Source of the DNA: Helianthus annuus
Lineage: Eukaryota; Streptophyta; Magnoliopsida; Asterales; Asteraceae
Reading direction: 5' to 3'
Length of the DNA stretch: 64,000 nt
Assembly (NCBI RefSeq): GCF_002127325.2
Contig: NC_035440.2
Coordinates: 78,369,375-78,433,374 of the forward strand
Shown here: piece by piece, positions 45,380-57,005 of the stretch
Position numbering within the stretch: position 1 is the first letter of the stretch
Layout of the letters: the number at the start of each line of letters is the position of its first letter
Translations under genes and position numbers: made by a program
The notes under the pieces: generated by a model
Told to the model about the DNA's origin: nothing
The model's input: only the letters and a program-made list of their open reading frames with translations
The model's database searches: none

Positions 45380-47590
45380 ATGAGCTCCAGTTCCAATAAA
45401 GACATAAAAGAACCGCTAGAAGAACCCGAACGCTTTCTCAGAAAAAGGTTAAAAGCCAAAAACCAAGAGAAGGTTTCGGGTGATCCACCTCCAATGGCGG
45501 ACCAACGTACCCTTATGGATTATCTACGACCCACCGTAGGTAATCTGCGCCGCTATCAATGCCCCGAATGTCGAAGCCAATAACTTCGAACTTCGACCGC
45601 ATTTGATACAAATGCTCCAAAACTCCGCAACCTTCCACGGGCTTGCGGACGAGGATCCCCATCTACATATAACTAATTTCTTAGAAATATGTGATACCTT
45701 TCGGATCAACGGAGCATCAAACGACGCCATCCGCCTTCGTATGTTTCCATTCTCACTAAAAGACCGAGCGAAAGCTTGGCTCAACGCCCTCCCAGCTGGA
45801 TCGGTAAACACCTGGGATGAACTAGCCCAAAAATTTCTATATAAGTATTTCCCTCCTGCTAAAACTGCTAAATTAATGACTGAAATTAATACATACTCAC
45901 AAGAGGACGGGGAATCCTTATATGAAACTTGGGAAAGGTTCAAGGAGCTATTGCGCAAGTGTCCCCATCACGGCCTCGCAATATGGCAACATGTATCCAC
46001 TTTCTACAATGGATTGTTGCCACACACTAGGCAGACACTTGACTCTAGCTCCGGGGGGCTTTTAGGTAACCAACGCCCACACGAAATATATAATCAGATT
46101 GAGGAAATTGCTCAAACCAATTTTCAATGGCACACCCCCCGGGGAAATAAGTCTATCGCCCCGGGCGCCCATAAGGTCGACGAAAGCACTTCTTTACAAG
46201 CCCAAATCGAGGCCCTTTCTTCAAAAATAAAAAAATTAGAAATGACAAAAACAGCCTCGGTTATGGCTTGCGAAGGGTGTGGTGGGTCACATGAAAATTG
46301 GAGTTGCATGAAAGAAACGGACGATCAACAAGAAATGGTAAACTACATTGATAATAGACCTAGGCCGTCGGGTCCCCCAACGGGAACTTACAACCAAGGA
46401 TGGCGAAACCACCCAAACCTTGGTTGGAGGGAACCCGGCAATAGTAGTAACCAACAAACCCAACGAACAAACTTTCAGCAATCAAGAAATGAGTCACAAA
46501 ATTTCACTCAACAACAAGGTGGACGAGAAAGGCTCGAAGATACTATATCTCGCCTCGTCTCTGACACTGATAAGAAAAACTCGGAAAGATTTCTACAACT
46601 AGAATCTAATTTTAGGAATCAACAAGCTAGCATTCAAAACATAGAAAAACAAATAAATCAAATAGCTCAAAATTTTTCCGAGAGACTGCAAGGCGCATTA
46701 CCTAGCAATACCGAAACAAACCCAAAGGCGCAAGTTCACCTCATCACACTACGAAACCGCACCGTAGGGCCTGCAGAAGTACCACCACCTACGGAAGACA
46801 CAGTGCCAACACCTCTGCAGGAGAAGAACTCTCCTCCATCACCAGAGCCTACCAAGGCTCCTCGAGTTCCGTATCCCGGTAGGTTAATTCGTCAAAAGAC
46901 CAATGAGCAATTCGCAAAATTCGAAAGTCTGTTAAAACAATTGTATGTCAATATTCCTTTTATCGAAGTCCTAACCCAAATGCCCAAATACTCTAAATTT
47001 ATGAGGGACTTCCTTACACATAAAAAGAAAATTGAAAATTTGCAATTAGTTAATTTAGGCGAAGAATGCTCTGCCCTCGTACTCAATAAACTGCCCCAAA
47101 AGAAAATCGATCCCGGAAGTTTCACGATTCCGTGCTCAATAGGGGAATCACCCGTTCGCAATGCCTTGGCCGACCTAGGGGCTAGCATTAACATCATGCC
47201 CTCATCAATGTTCAAAAGGCTTGGCTTGGGAACCTCGAGCCCTACAAAAATGAGCATACAACTCGCTGATCGATCCGTCAAATTCCCACAAGGTGTCATC
47301 GAGAATGTCTTGGTAAGGATAAGCAGATTCGTTTATCCAGTTGACTTTGTCATACTCGATATGGAGGAAGACACCGAGGTCCCCCTTATACTAGGGAGAC
47401 CCTTCCTTGCCACAGCACAAGCAGTGGTAGACATGAATGACGGGACACTCACTTTGAGGTATGGGGATGATGAAGTGAAGTTCGGAGTTGGGAAGAGAAT
47501 AGAGGACGACGACCCAGTAAATTACATGAAGGTTATTGATTCGAGCTTTGATGCTGCTCTCCGACGGTGTAACATGGGAAGCAAGGCATC
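45380..47590 (+). pseudogene. Element C gag-protease (frameshift near the start; 3' end displaced by G)
   Basis: ATG at 45380 opens a frame that carries MADQRTLMDYLRPTVGN, then changes frame near 45550 (a one-base indel); the main frame runs on from before 45603. It shows the Athila capsid text FPFSLKDRAKAWLNALP, FLYKYFPPAKTAKL and FYNGLLPHTRQTLD, one CCHC-like finger (CEGCGGSHENWSC), a Gln/Asn-rich region and an aspartic protease whose active site is DLGAS (Asp near 47172, about residue 524 counted from 45603). LGRPFLATAQAVVD closes the protease fold. No RT follows. Insertion of G at 47590 replaced the last codons; before that the frame would have stopped at 61484. The intact relative G has the same order before its RT. 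Confidence 0.85.
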
Positions 47591-49354
47591 TGATGTATTG
47601 TAAAATACATCGGTATTCGCGTCGGTTTTAGTCGTTAGTTAGTTAGTTTTAGTGTCGTTTTAGTTTAGAATGTACATACTATTGATCTAAGTTGTGTTTC
47701 CAGGTCTTTACAGCCAAAAGGAGTGAAAACGAGCAGAATCTGGAATGGCGAAAGGCTGGCACGGAAACCGAGGAAGTCGGGAGCTGAAACGAAGAAAATT
47801 GGCAATTCTGGAGTTTCCAGGCGGCCCGCGTTGACTAAACATGCATTCCCAGGCGGGCCGCTTTGACTTAATAAAGAATCAGAAGAAACATATTATCTCG
47901 CGCCCCGCGTCAACTTGGATAGAAGGACTAGGCGGGCCGCGAGTGTCGTGTAAAACAATTCAGGAGTTTTAACTTTAGGCGACCCGCATAAGATCAAGTT
48001 AATATTCCACGCGGGCCGCCTAAAGTTGTTATGTCGGCAGACTTACGAAGATTGCATGGCAAGTTAGGGTTTGTGGATATATATGAAGATATACGCGTAC
48101 ACAGCGATTTATTGACGAACTAGGGCAACTTTGGGGCTGTTTTGGCTGCTGATTGAGGGCTGTGATCGTGTCGGAGGCATACCGGAAGCTGGGAATCATC
48201 GGGAAAGCATTCTTGAGCATTCGGGAGTGAAGATTCGGGTTTTATACACCTATTTCTTGCATTCTTTGTTTGTTTAGACTTTGTTAACGATGAATTCAGT
48301 TGATACTTTGGTTTTGACTTTGTTTTTGATTATGTTTTCCGGCTAAAACTCATAAACTACCTAGGCAATGATTATGGCATAACGAAGATTGGATTTTCAT
48401 ATGATTATTGATGTGGTTGTGATTTTTCTTGCATTGTAAACACTATGTTAGTTTATCTTGGTGCGTTTGTATGCTTGTGATTTCTTATTTATCGTGTATT
48501 TGTTCCATTCAATTCTTGGTGACGGTCTTTATCACGTAATAGAGTTGAATTAGGGTTTTTGACTTAGGTGAGTGTCTATATCACATAATAGGTCATTAAT
48601 TCTCTAGGGTGAAAAGTGCACTAGTAACCTTAGGAACAATATTCGGTAATTAATTAAAATCAAGTGTGCTGCTAGACTCGTCGCGGAAAGGCTCGAGGAT
48701 ATTGGTAGGTCTAGGAGTAGTTAAAAGGAATTAACTGCCCATTGTTTATCAAGCCAAGTTTAAACCCATAGTTGCTTTAGACGTTCGCGCGGCAAAGTAG
48801 AGCGTCTTACATAAGCACTTACAAGAAACTAGAGGACGGACAAGAAATCTAGAAAACCGGTAGTTTAACAACCTCTAGGGAATCTTAGTGTGCTCTTGAG
48901 AGGGATTAGGGGTCCTTAGATCTTCCTAGAGGTGAGAATTTCACGATCCCGGTTTCACACCACATCATTATCATTTAGGAATCCATTCCGAGTTTAGCCT
49001 GCGTCTAGCCTAGGTAGTCTTCATTCTCACTGATCAGACCCTTTGCTTGTGTTCGTGTCTTGCTTGCTAGTAGTATTTTATTATTTTATTTAGGATTTTT
49101 AGAAACCCCCCCCCAAATTAATAAACAATTTAGTATGTCGTGTCAGTCCGAGTCTAGATAGAGTAGTAGCGTAGTTAGTAGAGTCTCGTGGGTTCGATAC
49201 TCGGACTTACTTTAGCTTTGCTACATTCGATCGGTTCACTTGCCGATTGTGTGTTTAGGGTTTAGGTCGAGTCTTAGTTTATAAATTTAAAGCTTAGAGA
49301 GTCTAGAATTAGGGTATTTTATTTAGTTTTTTTTGACCCATTTTCAGCACATCA
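47591..49354 (+). repeat. Element G 5' LTR
   Basis: 1764 bp, TGATGTATTG to CACATCA. Three pairs of GCGGCCCGC/GCGGGCCGC-like words form long-arm hairpins (47821-47861, 47900-47940, 47974-48024). A TATATAT stretch (48078-48084) is a possible TATA box. Two similar hairpin units GTGA...TCAC follow at 48519-48535 and 48568-48584. Confidence 0.92.
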
Positions 49355-49360
49355 AGTTTT

Positions 49361-49379
49361 TGGCGCCGTTGCCGGGGAC
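49361..49379 (+). other. Element G primer binding site (tRNA-Asp type)
   Basis: TGGCGCCGTTGCCGGGGAC six bases after the LTR, as in Athila elements. The leader then runs to 49546 and ends with a splice-acceptor-like tract (GTTTTTGCAG, to 49543). Confidence 0.9.
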
Positions 49380-49546
49380 TCTTGGCGATTGCGCTGATTA
49401 CTTTGTTTGGACTTACTTGACATATTACGTGCTATTTTGTTTCTTTGTTTGAGTCGTAGGTGTCTAAGTATTTTAGTGTCTTTTTATAGTTAGTCGAGTC
49501 GTTTAGTAGAGTCTTCTTACTTGTTTGTTTTCGGTTTTTGCAGTGG

Positions 49547-52500
49547 ATGCCCCATACGCGCTCGCAGGGACCGCCGCCGTTGCCGCTTGCACTCAGGTCT
49601 TCCTTCTCGTCATCTACGTCTGAGGTACGTGCTTCTAGCTCTACTTCATTTTCTCAGTCCACCCCATTTTTCGATCTTACACCAAAATCTTCACCCCACA
49701 ATTCCCCACCACCCACCCGCCCACCTAGTCCACCACCCGAAACTCACATGGCCCGTAGGACAGTTTACGACCAGGCTACCACCGGCTTCGCCGGTGGTAA
49801 TTCCCCCATCACCCTTCCTGAGATCCCGAACGATCGGTCTTGGCAGATACCATCCTACATTATGACCGCCATCACAAATTCCTGCCAGTTCCATGGTCGT
49901 GACGACGAGGATGCCCCCGCTCATATCAATCGCATCACTCGTCTCTGCAGCACCTTCTCCATTGAGGGTGTCAATCTTGATGCTAGGTATCTTCAGGTTT
50001 TTCCGTTCTCACTTGCTGGACGCGCAGCCGTCTGGTTCGATTCCCAGCCTGCTGGCACTTTCCGTACTTGGGCAGGCCTTCGCGATGCATTCTTAGCCAA
50101 GTATTTCCCGCCAGCCAAGGCATCTCGCCTTCGTGACCAGATCCACTCATTTCGTATGGAGCCAGATGAGCCGTATCATCTGGCTTGGGAGCGTTTTCAG
50201 ACCCTGATCACCCGTTGTTCTCAGCATGGTCTATCTGATTGGGCGTTAGTGGAGAAGTTCTACAATGGACTTACTCCAGAGATTAGGGCTCGTTTCGACA
50301 CCTCAGCAGGAGGTCAGCTTTTGGGGAAGAAGACAGTTGCAGAGTGCAACGATTTGTTTGAGAGTTTCGCCCACTCCGATATGGACTACAGCACTACCAG
50401 TAGGACTTCCATTCCTGTGCGTACCACCTCGGCCGGTCGAGGGGTAAACCAAGTTAGCTTGGATTCATCGGTAGCTGCTGCAGTCGAGAGAGCGAAAGAG
50501 GAGATTAGGCAGGAGATGAGGCAGGAGTTGAGTGAGATAAAGAAGAAAGTCGATAGGTGTGAAGTTTGTCGAGGAGGTCACGACACCATAGATTGCCCCA
50601 CGCTCACTCTTGAGCAAGTAGAGTATATAGCTGGTCAGCCTAGGGGTCCCACGAATCCGTTCAATAATTCTAGTTCCAACTGGCGAGGTAGTGGTAATTC
50701 GAGTGGGTATCGTTCATCTGGAAACCCTCCTGGGTTTTCATCTGGTCAGTATCAGAGTAGAGGGCCCGGTATTTACATGCAGTCTAGTTCAGGGCAGTTT
50801 AGTGGGTCGGGGTCTAGTGGTCAGTTTTCGAATAGGGGACCGCCTCAGGAGAGTCAGGGTGGTGCGAAAGCCCCTGAGGTTAGCACGAGTAGGTTAGAGG
50901 AGATGTTTGCTCAGATGATGACGCGTAGCGATGCATTCATGAAAAATCAGGAGCAAATCAATAAGAATAATGACCTTCAGTTCAAAAATCAGCAGGCCGC
51001 CCTCCTCGACCTTCAGAGGACAGTAGGCGGAATTGCTCAGCAGTTACAGGAGCACCCACCGGGTCAGTTTTCGGGAAACACTTTCCCGAATCCAGCGAAT
51101 CAGTCAGCGAAGGCAATTACGACCCGTAGTGGGAGGAGTGTAGGAGAGGTAGTTAGAGAGAGAGAGGTCGAAGAGGTAGAGGAAGAGGTTGATGAGGAGA
51201 TTGAGATGGAGGCTCCAGGCAAGGTGCACACGAGGCTAGCCCCAGCAAGTACAGCACACGCCGAGGAGTCGCCAGTAGAGCAGAGAGTGGAGAGACAGCC
51301 GACGAGAGGTCGGCCGGCACCCGTGATTGATCATTCCCGCCTTCCATTTCCCGCCCGTGCCAGGCAGCAGAAATATGCTCAGGAATACGGGAAATTCCTT
51401 GAGATGTTTACTCAGTTGAAGATAAATCTTCCGTTCATCGAGGCGCTTCAGTCTATGCCTAAATACGCGAAATTTCTTAAGGATCTTTTGAAGCGTAAGG
51501 AGAGAATCGGTGAGCTTTCGAATATTCCACTGACAGGGGGTTGTTCTGCGGTAGTCTTGAATAAACTACCAGAGAAGTTGACTGACCCCGGCACATTCAC
51601 GATTCCATGTTTCTTCGGGGGAGCCGCTACCCCTTCTCACGCCTTAGCCGATTTAGGAGCCAGCATCAATCTGATGCCATTCTCGTTGTATGAGCGTCTT
51701 GGTCTAGGAGAGCTTACCCCCACGCGCATGTCATTGTCCTTGGCTGACCGATCAGTCAAGTATCCTCGGGGGGTAGTAGAGAATTTGTTGGTGAAGGTCG
51801 ATAGGTTTGTGTTCCCAGTAGACTTCGTTGTGCTTGATATGGAGGCCGATGAGAGAGTTCCTATTATTCTTGGCCGTCCATTCCTTCGAACCGCAAAGGC
51901 GATCATTGACGTCTTTGACGGTAAGATTTCTCTTCGTGCGGGTGACGAGGTTGTCACATTTGAGATCGATAGAGCGATGCAGCATCCTAGTTGTGGAGAT
52001 GATGTTAGTGGGCCGTGTCATTCCGTCTATTTTCTTAATTCATTCATGTCTTGTGTCGACACGTGCTTCGAGTACATTAGTGGAGCCGATCTGGTAGGTG
52101 AGGGAGTTGTTGACGAGCATCCTAAGGATGAGGTAGACGAGGTAGAGGAGGAGTGTTTAGATGAGAGCGATGAGGTTAGTGCTGAGCCATTAGGGCTAGA
52201 TGCGATTAGTGATGAGAGTACTCCGGTAGAGATTCCACCGCCCTTAGAACTTAAGGTTCTTCCATCCCATCTCGAGTACGCATTCTTAGGAGAGCAGCCG
52301 GATATGCCTGTCATCATTTCGTCGAAGTTGACAGAGGAGGAGAAGTCGAGATTGATTGAGGTGCTTAGAGAGCACAGTGATGCGATTGCATGGAGGCTAT
52401 CCGACATCAAGGGCATCAGCCCTACCTTTTGCACGCATCGCATTCTGATGGAGGACGTCTTCAAGCCTGTAGTACAGCCACAGCGTCGGTTGAATCCGAA

Positions 52501-55171
52501 TATGCAGGAGGTAGTGAAGAAGGAGGTGATGAAGTTGTTAGCGTCTGGGTTGATCTACCCCATTTCTGACTCAGCTTGGGTGAGTCCTACGCAGGTTGTC
52601 CCGAAGAAAGGGGGGATGACGGTTGTTCTGAATTCGAAGAATGAGCTTATTCCGTCTCGCACTGTTACGGGTTGGCGTGTATGCATTGACTATCGAAAGT
52701 TAAATGACGCCACTCGTAAAGATCATTTTCCGCTCCCATTCATTGATCAGATGCTTGAGCGTCTCGCGGGTCAGCAGTTCTATTGCTTTCTCGACGGGTT
52801 TTCGGGTTATTTCCAGATTCCTATTGCACCAGAGGATCAGGAGGAAACCACTTTTACATGTCCATATGGCACCTATGCGTACCGACGCATGCCGTTTGGA
52901 TTATGTAACGCTCCTGCTACATTTCAGCGTTGTATGATCGCGATCTTTCAGGATATGGTCGAGAGTTCGATGGAGGTTTTTATGGATGATTTCTCAGTGT
53001 ACGGTAATTCTTTCGATCAGTGTCTAGTGAATCTTGAGAGGATGTTGAAGAGATGTGTAGAGACGAAGTTGATGCTGAACTGGGAGAAGTGTCACTTCAT
53101 GGTGACCGAGGGGATTGTGCTAGGGCACAAGATTTCGCGAGCAGGTATTGAGGTTGATAGAGCGAAGATAGATACGATTAGCCAGCTTCCTCCGCCGACT
53201 AGTGTCAAGTCGGTTCGTAGTTTTCTCGGTCATGCGGGATTTTATAGGCGCTTCATTAGGGATTTTTCCAAAATCACTCGCCCCATGACACGACTGTTGG
53301 AGAAGGACGTTCCTTTCGTCTTTGACGAGGAGTGCCTTCGAGCGTTTGAGTTTCTGAAGGAGAGGTTAGTGAGTGCACCGATCCTCGTATCGCCTGATTG
53401 GAGCTTACCATTCGAGCTGATGTGCGATGCGAGTGACTACGCAGTTGGTGCGGTGTTAGGGCAGAGACGGGAGAAGCATTTTCACCCGATTTACTACGCG
53501 AGTAAAACGTTGAATGATGCCCAGGAAAATTACACCACCACGGAGAAGGAGTTGTTGGCGGTGGTGTTCGCGTTCGATAAATTCCGATCATATCTCGTTC
53601 TTTCAAAGACCGTCATGTTCACTGATCATTCTGCTCTGCGTCATTTGTTTCAGAAGAAGGACGCGAAGCCGCGTCTCATACGATGGATTCTACTCCTTTC
53701 CGAGTTCGACATTGAAATTAGGGATAAGAAGGGGGCAGAAAATGTGGCAGCGGACCACTTGTCCCGCTTAGAGGATCCGAAGCGTGAGGAGATTCGTGAG
53801 GAGGCGATAGGAGATAGATTCCCTCACGAGTCCATTGATGCTGTCACGGCAGGAGCCGTAGACCTCCCGTGGTTTAGCGATATCGCCAATTATTTGGCCG
53901 ACGGATTTGTGATGGAGAGTTGGAGCTTGCAGGAGAAGCGCAAGCTGACAAGGGACGCTAGGAAGTACATCTGGGACGATCCCTATCTCTTCAGGATAGG
54001 CGGTGATAGAGTCTTGAGGAGATGTGTGAGTAGAGAAGAGGGCGAGAGTATCCTGAGGCACGTGCACGAGGGATTGACCGGCGGACACCATGGCGCGCAT
54101 GCAACCGCGCAAAAGGTGTTTGATTGTGGTTTTTATTGGCCGACAATAGTAGATGATGCGGCCGAGTTTGTGAGGAAGTGTGACCGGTGTCAGCGAACCG
54201 GTAACATCTCATCCAAGGATGAGATGCCCCAGAATCCCATTCAAGTGTTAGAAGTCTTTGACGTTTGGGGCATCGATTTCATGGGACCATTTCCATCTTC
54301 GAGTGGAAATCGGTACATCCTCGTTGCTATTGATTACGTTTCGAAGTGGGTGGAAGCTCAAGCTTCGCCCACTAATGACGCACGAGTGGTGGTGAGGTTC
54401 TTGAAGAAGTTGTTTACGCGATTTGGTACGCCTAGAGCCATTATTAGTGATCGCGGCACGCATTTTTGCAATGCGGTTATGGAGAAGGCGTTGGAGAGAT
54501 ACGGGGTTACGCACCGCTTGTCTACCGCGTATCACCCACAAACGAGCGGTCAAGTGGAGAATGCAAATCGAGGAGTGAAGCGAATTTTAGAGAAGACGGT
54601 AGGGAAGAGTAGGCAAGATTGGTCCAACAAGTTGGACGATGCGTTGTGGGCTTTCCGAACCGCCTACAAGACGCCATTAGGGACGACACCGTTTATGGTC
54701 GTCTACGGGAAAGCGTGCCACTTACCGGTCGAGTTAGAGCATCGGGCTCTTTGGGCGCTCAAAACGGTGAATTTAGATTTGACCGAGGCCGCTAGGAGAC
54801 GGTTTTTCCAACTCCATGAGTTAGAGGCGCTTCGTGACGCCGCGTATGATCGTTCTTGGAGTATCAAGGAGAAGTCGAAAGCGTTGCATGATAGGAAGTT
54901 GCGGAAGTTGAAGGAGTTTAAAGTGGGCGATCGGGTGCTATTATTCAACTCGAGGTTGAAATTGATCGCCGGGAAGTTGAAGTCGAGGTGGTCCGGGCCG
55001 TACGTCGTGAAGGAGGTTTTCCCGTATGGTACCATTGAGTTGTTTGATGAGGAGAGTTCGCATGTGTGGAAGGTAAACGGGCATAGGTTGAAGCATTACA
55101 TAGGAGGTCCCATCGATACCACCGAAGAGGAAACCGTTCCTCTTTCGGACCCACCTAGCACCGCCACGTAG
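49547..55171 (+). CDS. Gag-pol polyprotein of element G (Athila type, 1874 aa)
   Basis: I start at the first ATG of the frame (49547, MPHTRSQGPP); the open frame reaches slightly further upstream without ATG. Gag: capsid text FPFSLAGRAAVWFDSQP and FLAKYFPPAKASRL, finger CEVCRGGHDTIDC, then a Gly/Ser/Gln-rich linker and an acidic stretch. Protease DLGASINLMP (Asp at about residue 702). RT with MPFGLCNAPATF and FMDD (Asp about 1147). RNase H with CDASDYAVGAVL (Asp about 1294) and the YTTTEKELLAVVFA block. Integrase with HVHEGLTGGHHG...CDRCQ finger, catalytic Asp in WGIDFMGPF (about 1577), Asp in ISDRGTHF and Glu in GQVENANRG. The end, VNGHRLKHYIGG, is typical for Athila. No stop or frameshift is present. 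It makes the particle and enzymes for the element and could serve non-autonomous relatives such as C in trans. Confidence 0.95.
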   Translation: MPHTRSQGPPPLPLALRSSFSSSTSEVRASSSTSFSQSTPFFDLTPKSSPHNSPPPTRPPSPPPETHMARRTVYDQATTGFAGGNSPITLPEIPNDRSWQIPSYIMTAITNSCQFHGRDDEDAPAHINRITRLCSTFSIEGVNLDARYLQVFPFSLAGRAAVWFDSQPAGTFRTWAGLRDAFLAKYFPPAKASRLRDQIHSFRMEPDEPYHLAWERFQTLITRCSQHGLSDWALVEKFYNGLTPEIRARFDTSAGGQLLGKKTVAECNDLFESFAHSDMDYSTTSRTSIPVRTTSAGRGVNQVSLDSSVAAAVERAKEEIRQEMRQELSEIKKKVDRCEVCRGGHDTIDCPTLTLEQVEYIAGQPRGPTNPFNNSSSNWRGSGNSSGYRSSGNPPGFSSGQYQSRGPGIYMQSSSGQFSGSGSSGQFSNRGPPQESQGGAKAPEVSTSRLEEMFAQMMTRSDAFMKNQEQINKNNDLQFKNQQAALLDLQRTVGGIAQQLQEHPPGQFSGNTFPNPANQSAKAITTRSGRSVGEVVREREVEEVEEEVDEEIEMEAPGKVHTRLAPASTAHAEESPVEQRVERQPTRGRPAPVIDHSRLPFPARARQQKYAQEYGKFLEMFTQLKINLPFIEALQSMPKYAKFLKDLLKRKERIGELSNIPLTGGCSAVVLNKLPEKLTDPGTFTIPCFFGGAATPSHALADLGASINLMPFSLYERLGLGELTPTRMSLSLADRSVKYPRGVVENLLVKVDRFVFPVDFVVLDMEADERVPIILGRPFLRTAKAIIDVFDGKISLRAGDEVVTFEIDRAMQHPSCGDDVSGPCHSVYFLNSFMSCVDTCFEYISGADLVGEGVVDEHPKDEVDEVEEECLDESDEVSAEPLGLDAISDESTPVEIPPPLELKVLPSHLEYAFLGEQPDMPVIISSKLTEEEKSRLIEVLREHSDAIAWRLSDIKGISPTFCTHRILMEDVFKPVVQPQRRLNPNMQEVVKKEVMKLLASGLIYPISDSAWVSPTQVVPKKGGMTVVLNSKNELIPSRTVTGWRVCIDYRKLNDATRKDHFPLPFIDQMLERLAGQQFYCFLDGFSGYFQIPIAPEDQEETTFTCPYGTYAYRRMPFGLCNAPATFQRCMIAIFQDMVESSMEVFMDDFSVYGNSFDQCLVNLERMLKRCVETKLMLNWEKCHFMVTEGIVLGHKISRAGIEVDRAKIDTISQLPPPTSVKSVRSFLGHAGFYRRFIRDFSKITRPMTRLLEKDVPFVFDEECLRAFEFLKERLVSAPILVSPDWSLPFELMCDASDYAVGAVLGQRREKHFHPIYYASKTLNDAQENYTTTEKELLAVVFAFDKFRSYLVLSKTVMFTDHSALRHLFQKKDAKPRLIRWILLLSEFDIEIRDKKGAENVAADHLSRLEDPKREEIREEAIGDRFPHESIDAVTAGAVDLPWFSDIANYLADGFVMESWSLQEKRKLTRDARKYIWDDPYLFRIGGDRVLRRCVSREEGESILRHVHEGLTGGHHGAHATAQKVFDCGFYWPTIVDDAAEFVRKCDRCQRTGNISSKDEMPQNPIQVLEVFDVWGIDFMGPFPSSSGNRYILVAIDYVSKWVEAQASPTNDARVVVRFLKKLFTRFGTPRAIISDRGTHFCNAVMEKALERYGVTHRLSTAYHPQTSGQVENANRGVKRILEKTVGKSRQDWSNKLDDALWAFRTAYKTPLGTTPFMVVYGKACHLPVELEHRALWALKTVNLDLTEAARRRFFQLHELEALRDAAYDRSWSIKEKSKALHDRKLRKLKEFKVGDRVLLFNSRLKLIAGKLKSRWSGPYVVKEVFPYGTIELFDEESSHVWKVNGHRLKHYIGGPIDTTEEETVPLSDPPSTAT

Positions 55172-57005
55172 GTTCTTGAGTGAAAACTCAAGTGTAGAGT
55201 TTGTATATTGCGTCGTTGTCCGTGTCGTGTCTTTAGTTTAGTTTTTGTGCGTTTTGTGTGTCTTTGCGTCGTGTGTGTGTTTTGAGTGTTTTTGCAGGAT
55301 TCATCGCCTTTATCGGAGCCGACATCGATCAACCAACAGTGATGCAGGTACGTTTAACGCTAAACACTCGGAAATTAACGTAGGGGGTAAAATGGGAATT
55401 AAAGAAAATGATTTGTAGTTGAAACATGCTGTTACTGTTAACAAAAGTGCAGTTCTGCACTGTCCAAGCGGCCCGCGTAGGGATCTTCCCTATTTCACGC
55501 GTCCCGCCTGGACTTACAAACATTTTCAGCTTACACAACCACTCGCGGCCCGCCTAAACTAACTCTTACCTTTCACGCGGGTCGCTTGGTTGTTAAAAGG
55601 TTTTAAAAAAATAATAAAGTTGAAGCGACCCGCCTCATATTGGTTTCACACTTCATGCGGGTCGCGTACCAGTCACAGTCGGTGCCCCTTTCAAAAACCC
55701 CAAAACGTGTCATTTGGAACCCTAACCCAACTTTCCATCTCTCCGGCGATTCACCAACCATAACCACCTCCTTTCACCATCGTTTCACCGCCCCACTACC
55801 ACCGCTGAAACACCTTCATCACCGGTTACAACCAACTTCTTCACCACCCTCATCACCGCCGTGAAACACCACCTGTCACCTACACCGCCTGAAACCACCG
55901 ACCACCGCCTGAAACCACCGACCTCCACCACTGTCCACCACCATTCACCATCCGCCACCAGTTTTATCATCCCCATCCACCACAGCCGATTCCCATATGC
56001 TACCACCTGTCACTACCGTCTGAGACCGCTGATAACCACCGCTGAGCCACCATCATCACCAGTAATCGGGTTCTGAGTCCGTCGGCCACCAGGTATGATC
56101 CTTGCACATTTTTATATGTCGAGTCAGTGTGTTGGTTCCTATTATGTGTCGACTCAGTGTCTAGTTTCATGTTTAGTTGTCGGGTCAGTTCCGGTTCGAA
56201 GTATGGAGTCCAGTTCTGTGTGAGTCAGTTTTGTACAATTATGTTCAAGTCAGTCTGTGTCGAGTCCGTATTTTATGCGTATTGCTAATTTGTCAGGGCG
56301 CGGGCGGCACAGGGTTGGTTTGTTTGTAGTGATTGCTTGTTTTGAGAGGCGTGCGAACGGGATGTGATTTTGGGTAATCAAGGGGGGTGGTTTTGTCCGC
56401 AAATTTTGTGGTCATGTTATTTGGTGCGGACGGTCGTTATAGGATAAGTGTGGGGAAGCGTAGGCGCGCTTTTCACATAAAATGCACAATTTTTTTTTTC
56501 AACAACATCACGCGCCTCGTTTCCATTGCTTCCACACGTGAGTTGTTTCTATTTCTCGGCACTTAGGATTGCTCGGGGGCGAGCAAGGTGCCGGGAGGGG
56601 GTAAATGTTGTAATTTTTGTATATTGAGTCATAAAGTGTGTCGTAGCGTCTACTTTTGCGTCTTTTATGGTCCTTTAGTTGTTTCGAGTCATAGTCGCGT
56701 TTTGTTAAGTCGTGTCGTGCGCGTACTATTGCACCGTTCGATCTTAGGCCGCGTCGCCCGTACTCAATCTCCATTCGAGCGAGGTTGGCCTAGTTTCGAG
56801 TTGTTGTGTGATATGCACTTGTATCGAACGACGGCCGCGAACGAAATGCTATACGGCCGTCGTCCGATTGTACACTATTATAATATTATTTTATTAAATA
56901 AAAAAAAAATCAAAAAAATCAAAAAAATCAAAAAAGAACAAAAATAGTTTGTGATTACTAACGGTTCACCTGTTTTGCGTGTTTGTTTGATTCTTTGTGA
57001 ACAGG
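55172..57005 (+). other. Element G spacer between pol and envelope-position ORF
   Basis: About 1.8 kb. Contains three pairs of GCGGCCCGC-like words (55469-55507, 55545-55588, 55625-55668), like those of the LTR. A CCACC-rich low-complexity stretch (55740-56070) includes a short tandem repeat near 55886-55920 and leaves a His/Pro-rich open frame (from about 55640) that I do not regard as a gene. A TTTTTGCAG (to 55297) and a TTCTTTGTGAACAG (to 57004) resemble splice acceptors. An (AAATCAAA)-type A-rich run ends at 56945. Confidence 0.6.

Noticed and set aside
55640..56076. His/Pro-rich frames in the spacer of G
   Set aside because: Low-complexity CCACC DNA, open on both strands, no recognisable motif or conserved start.
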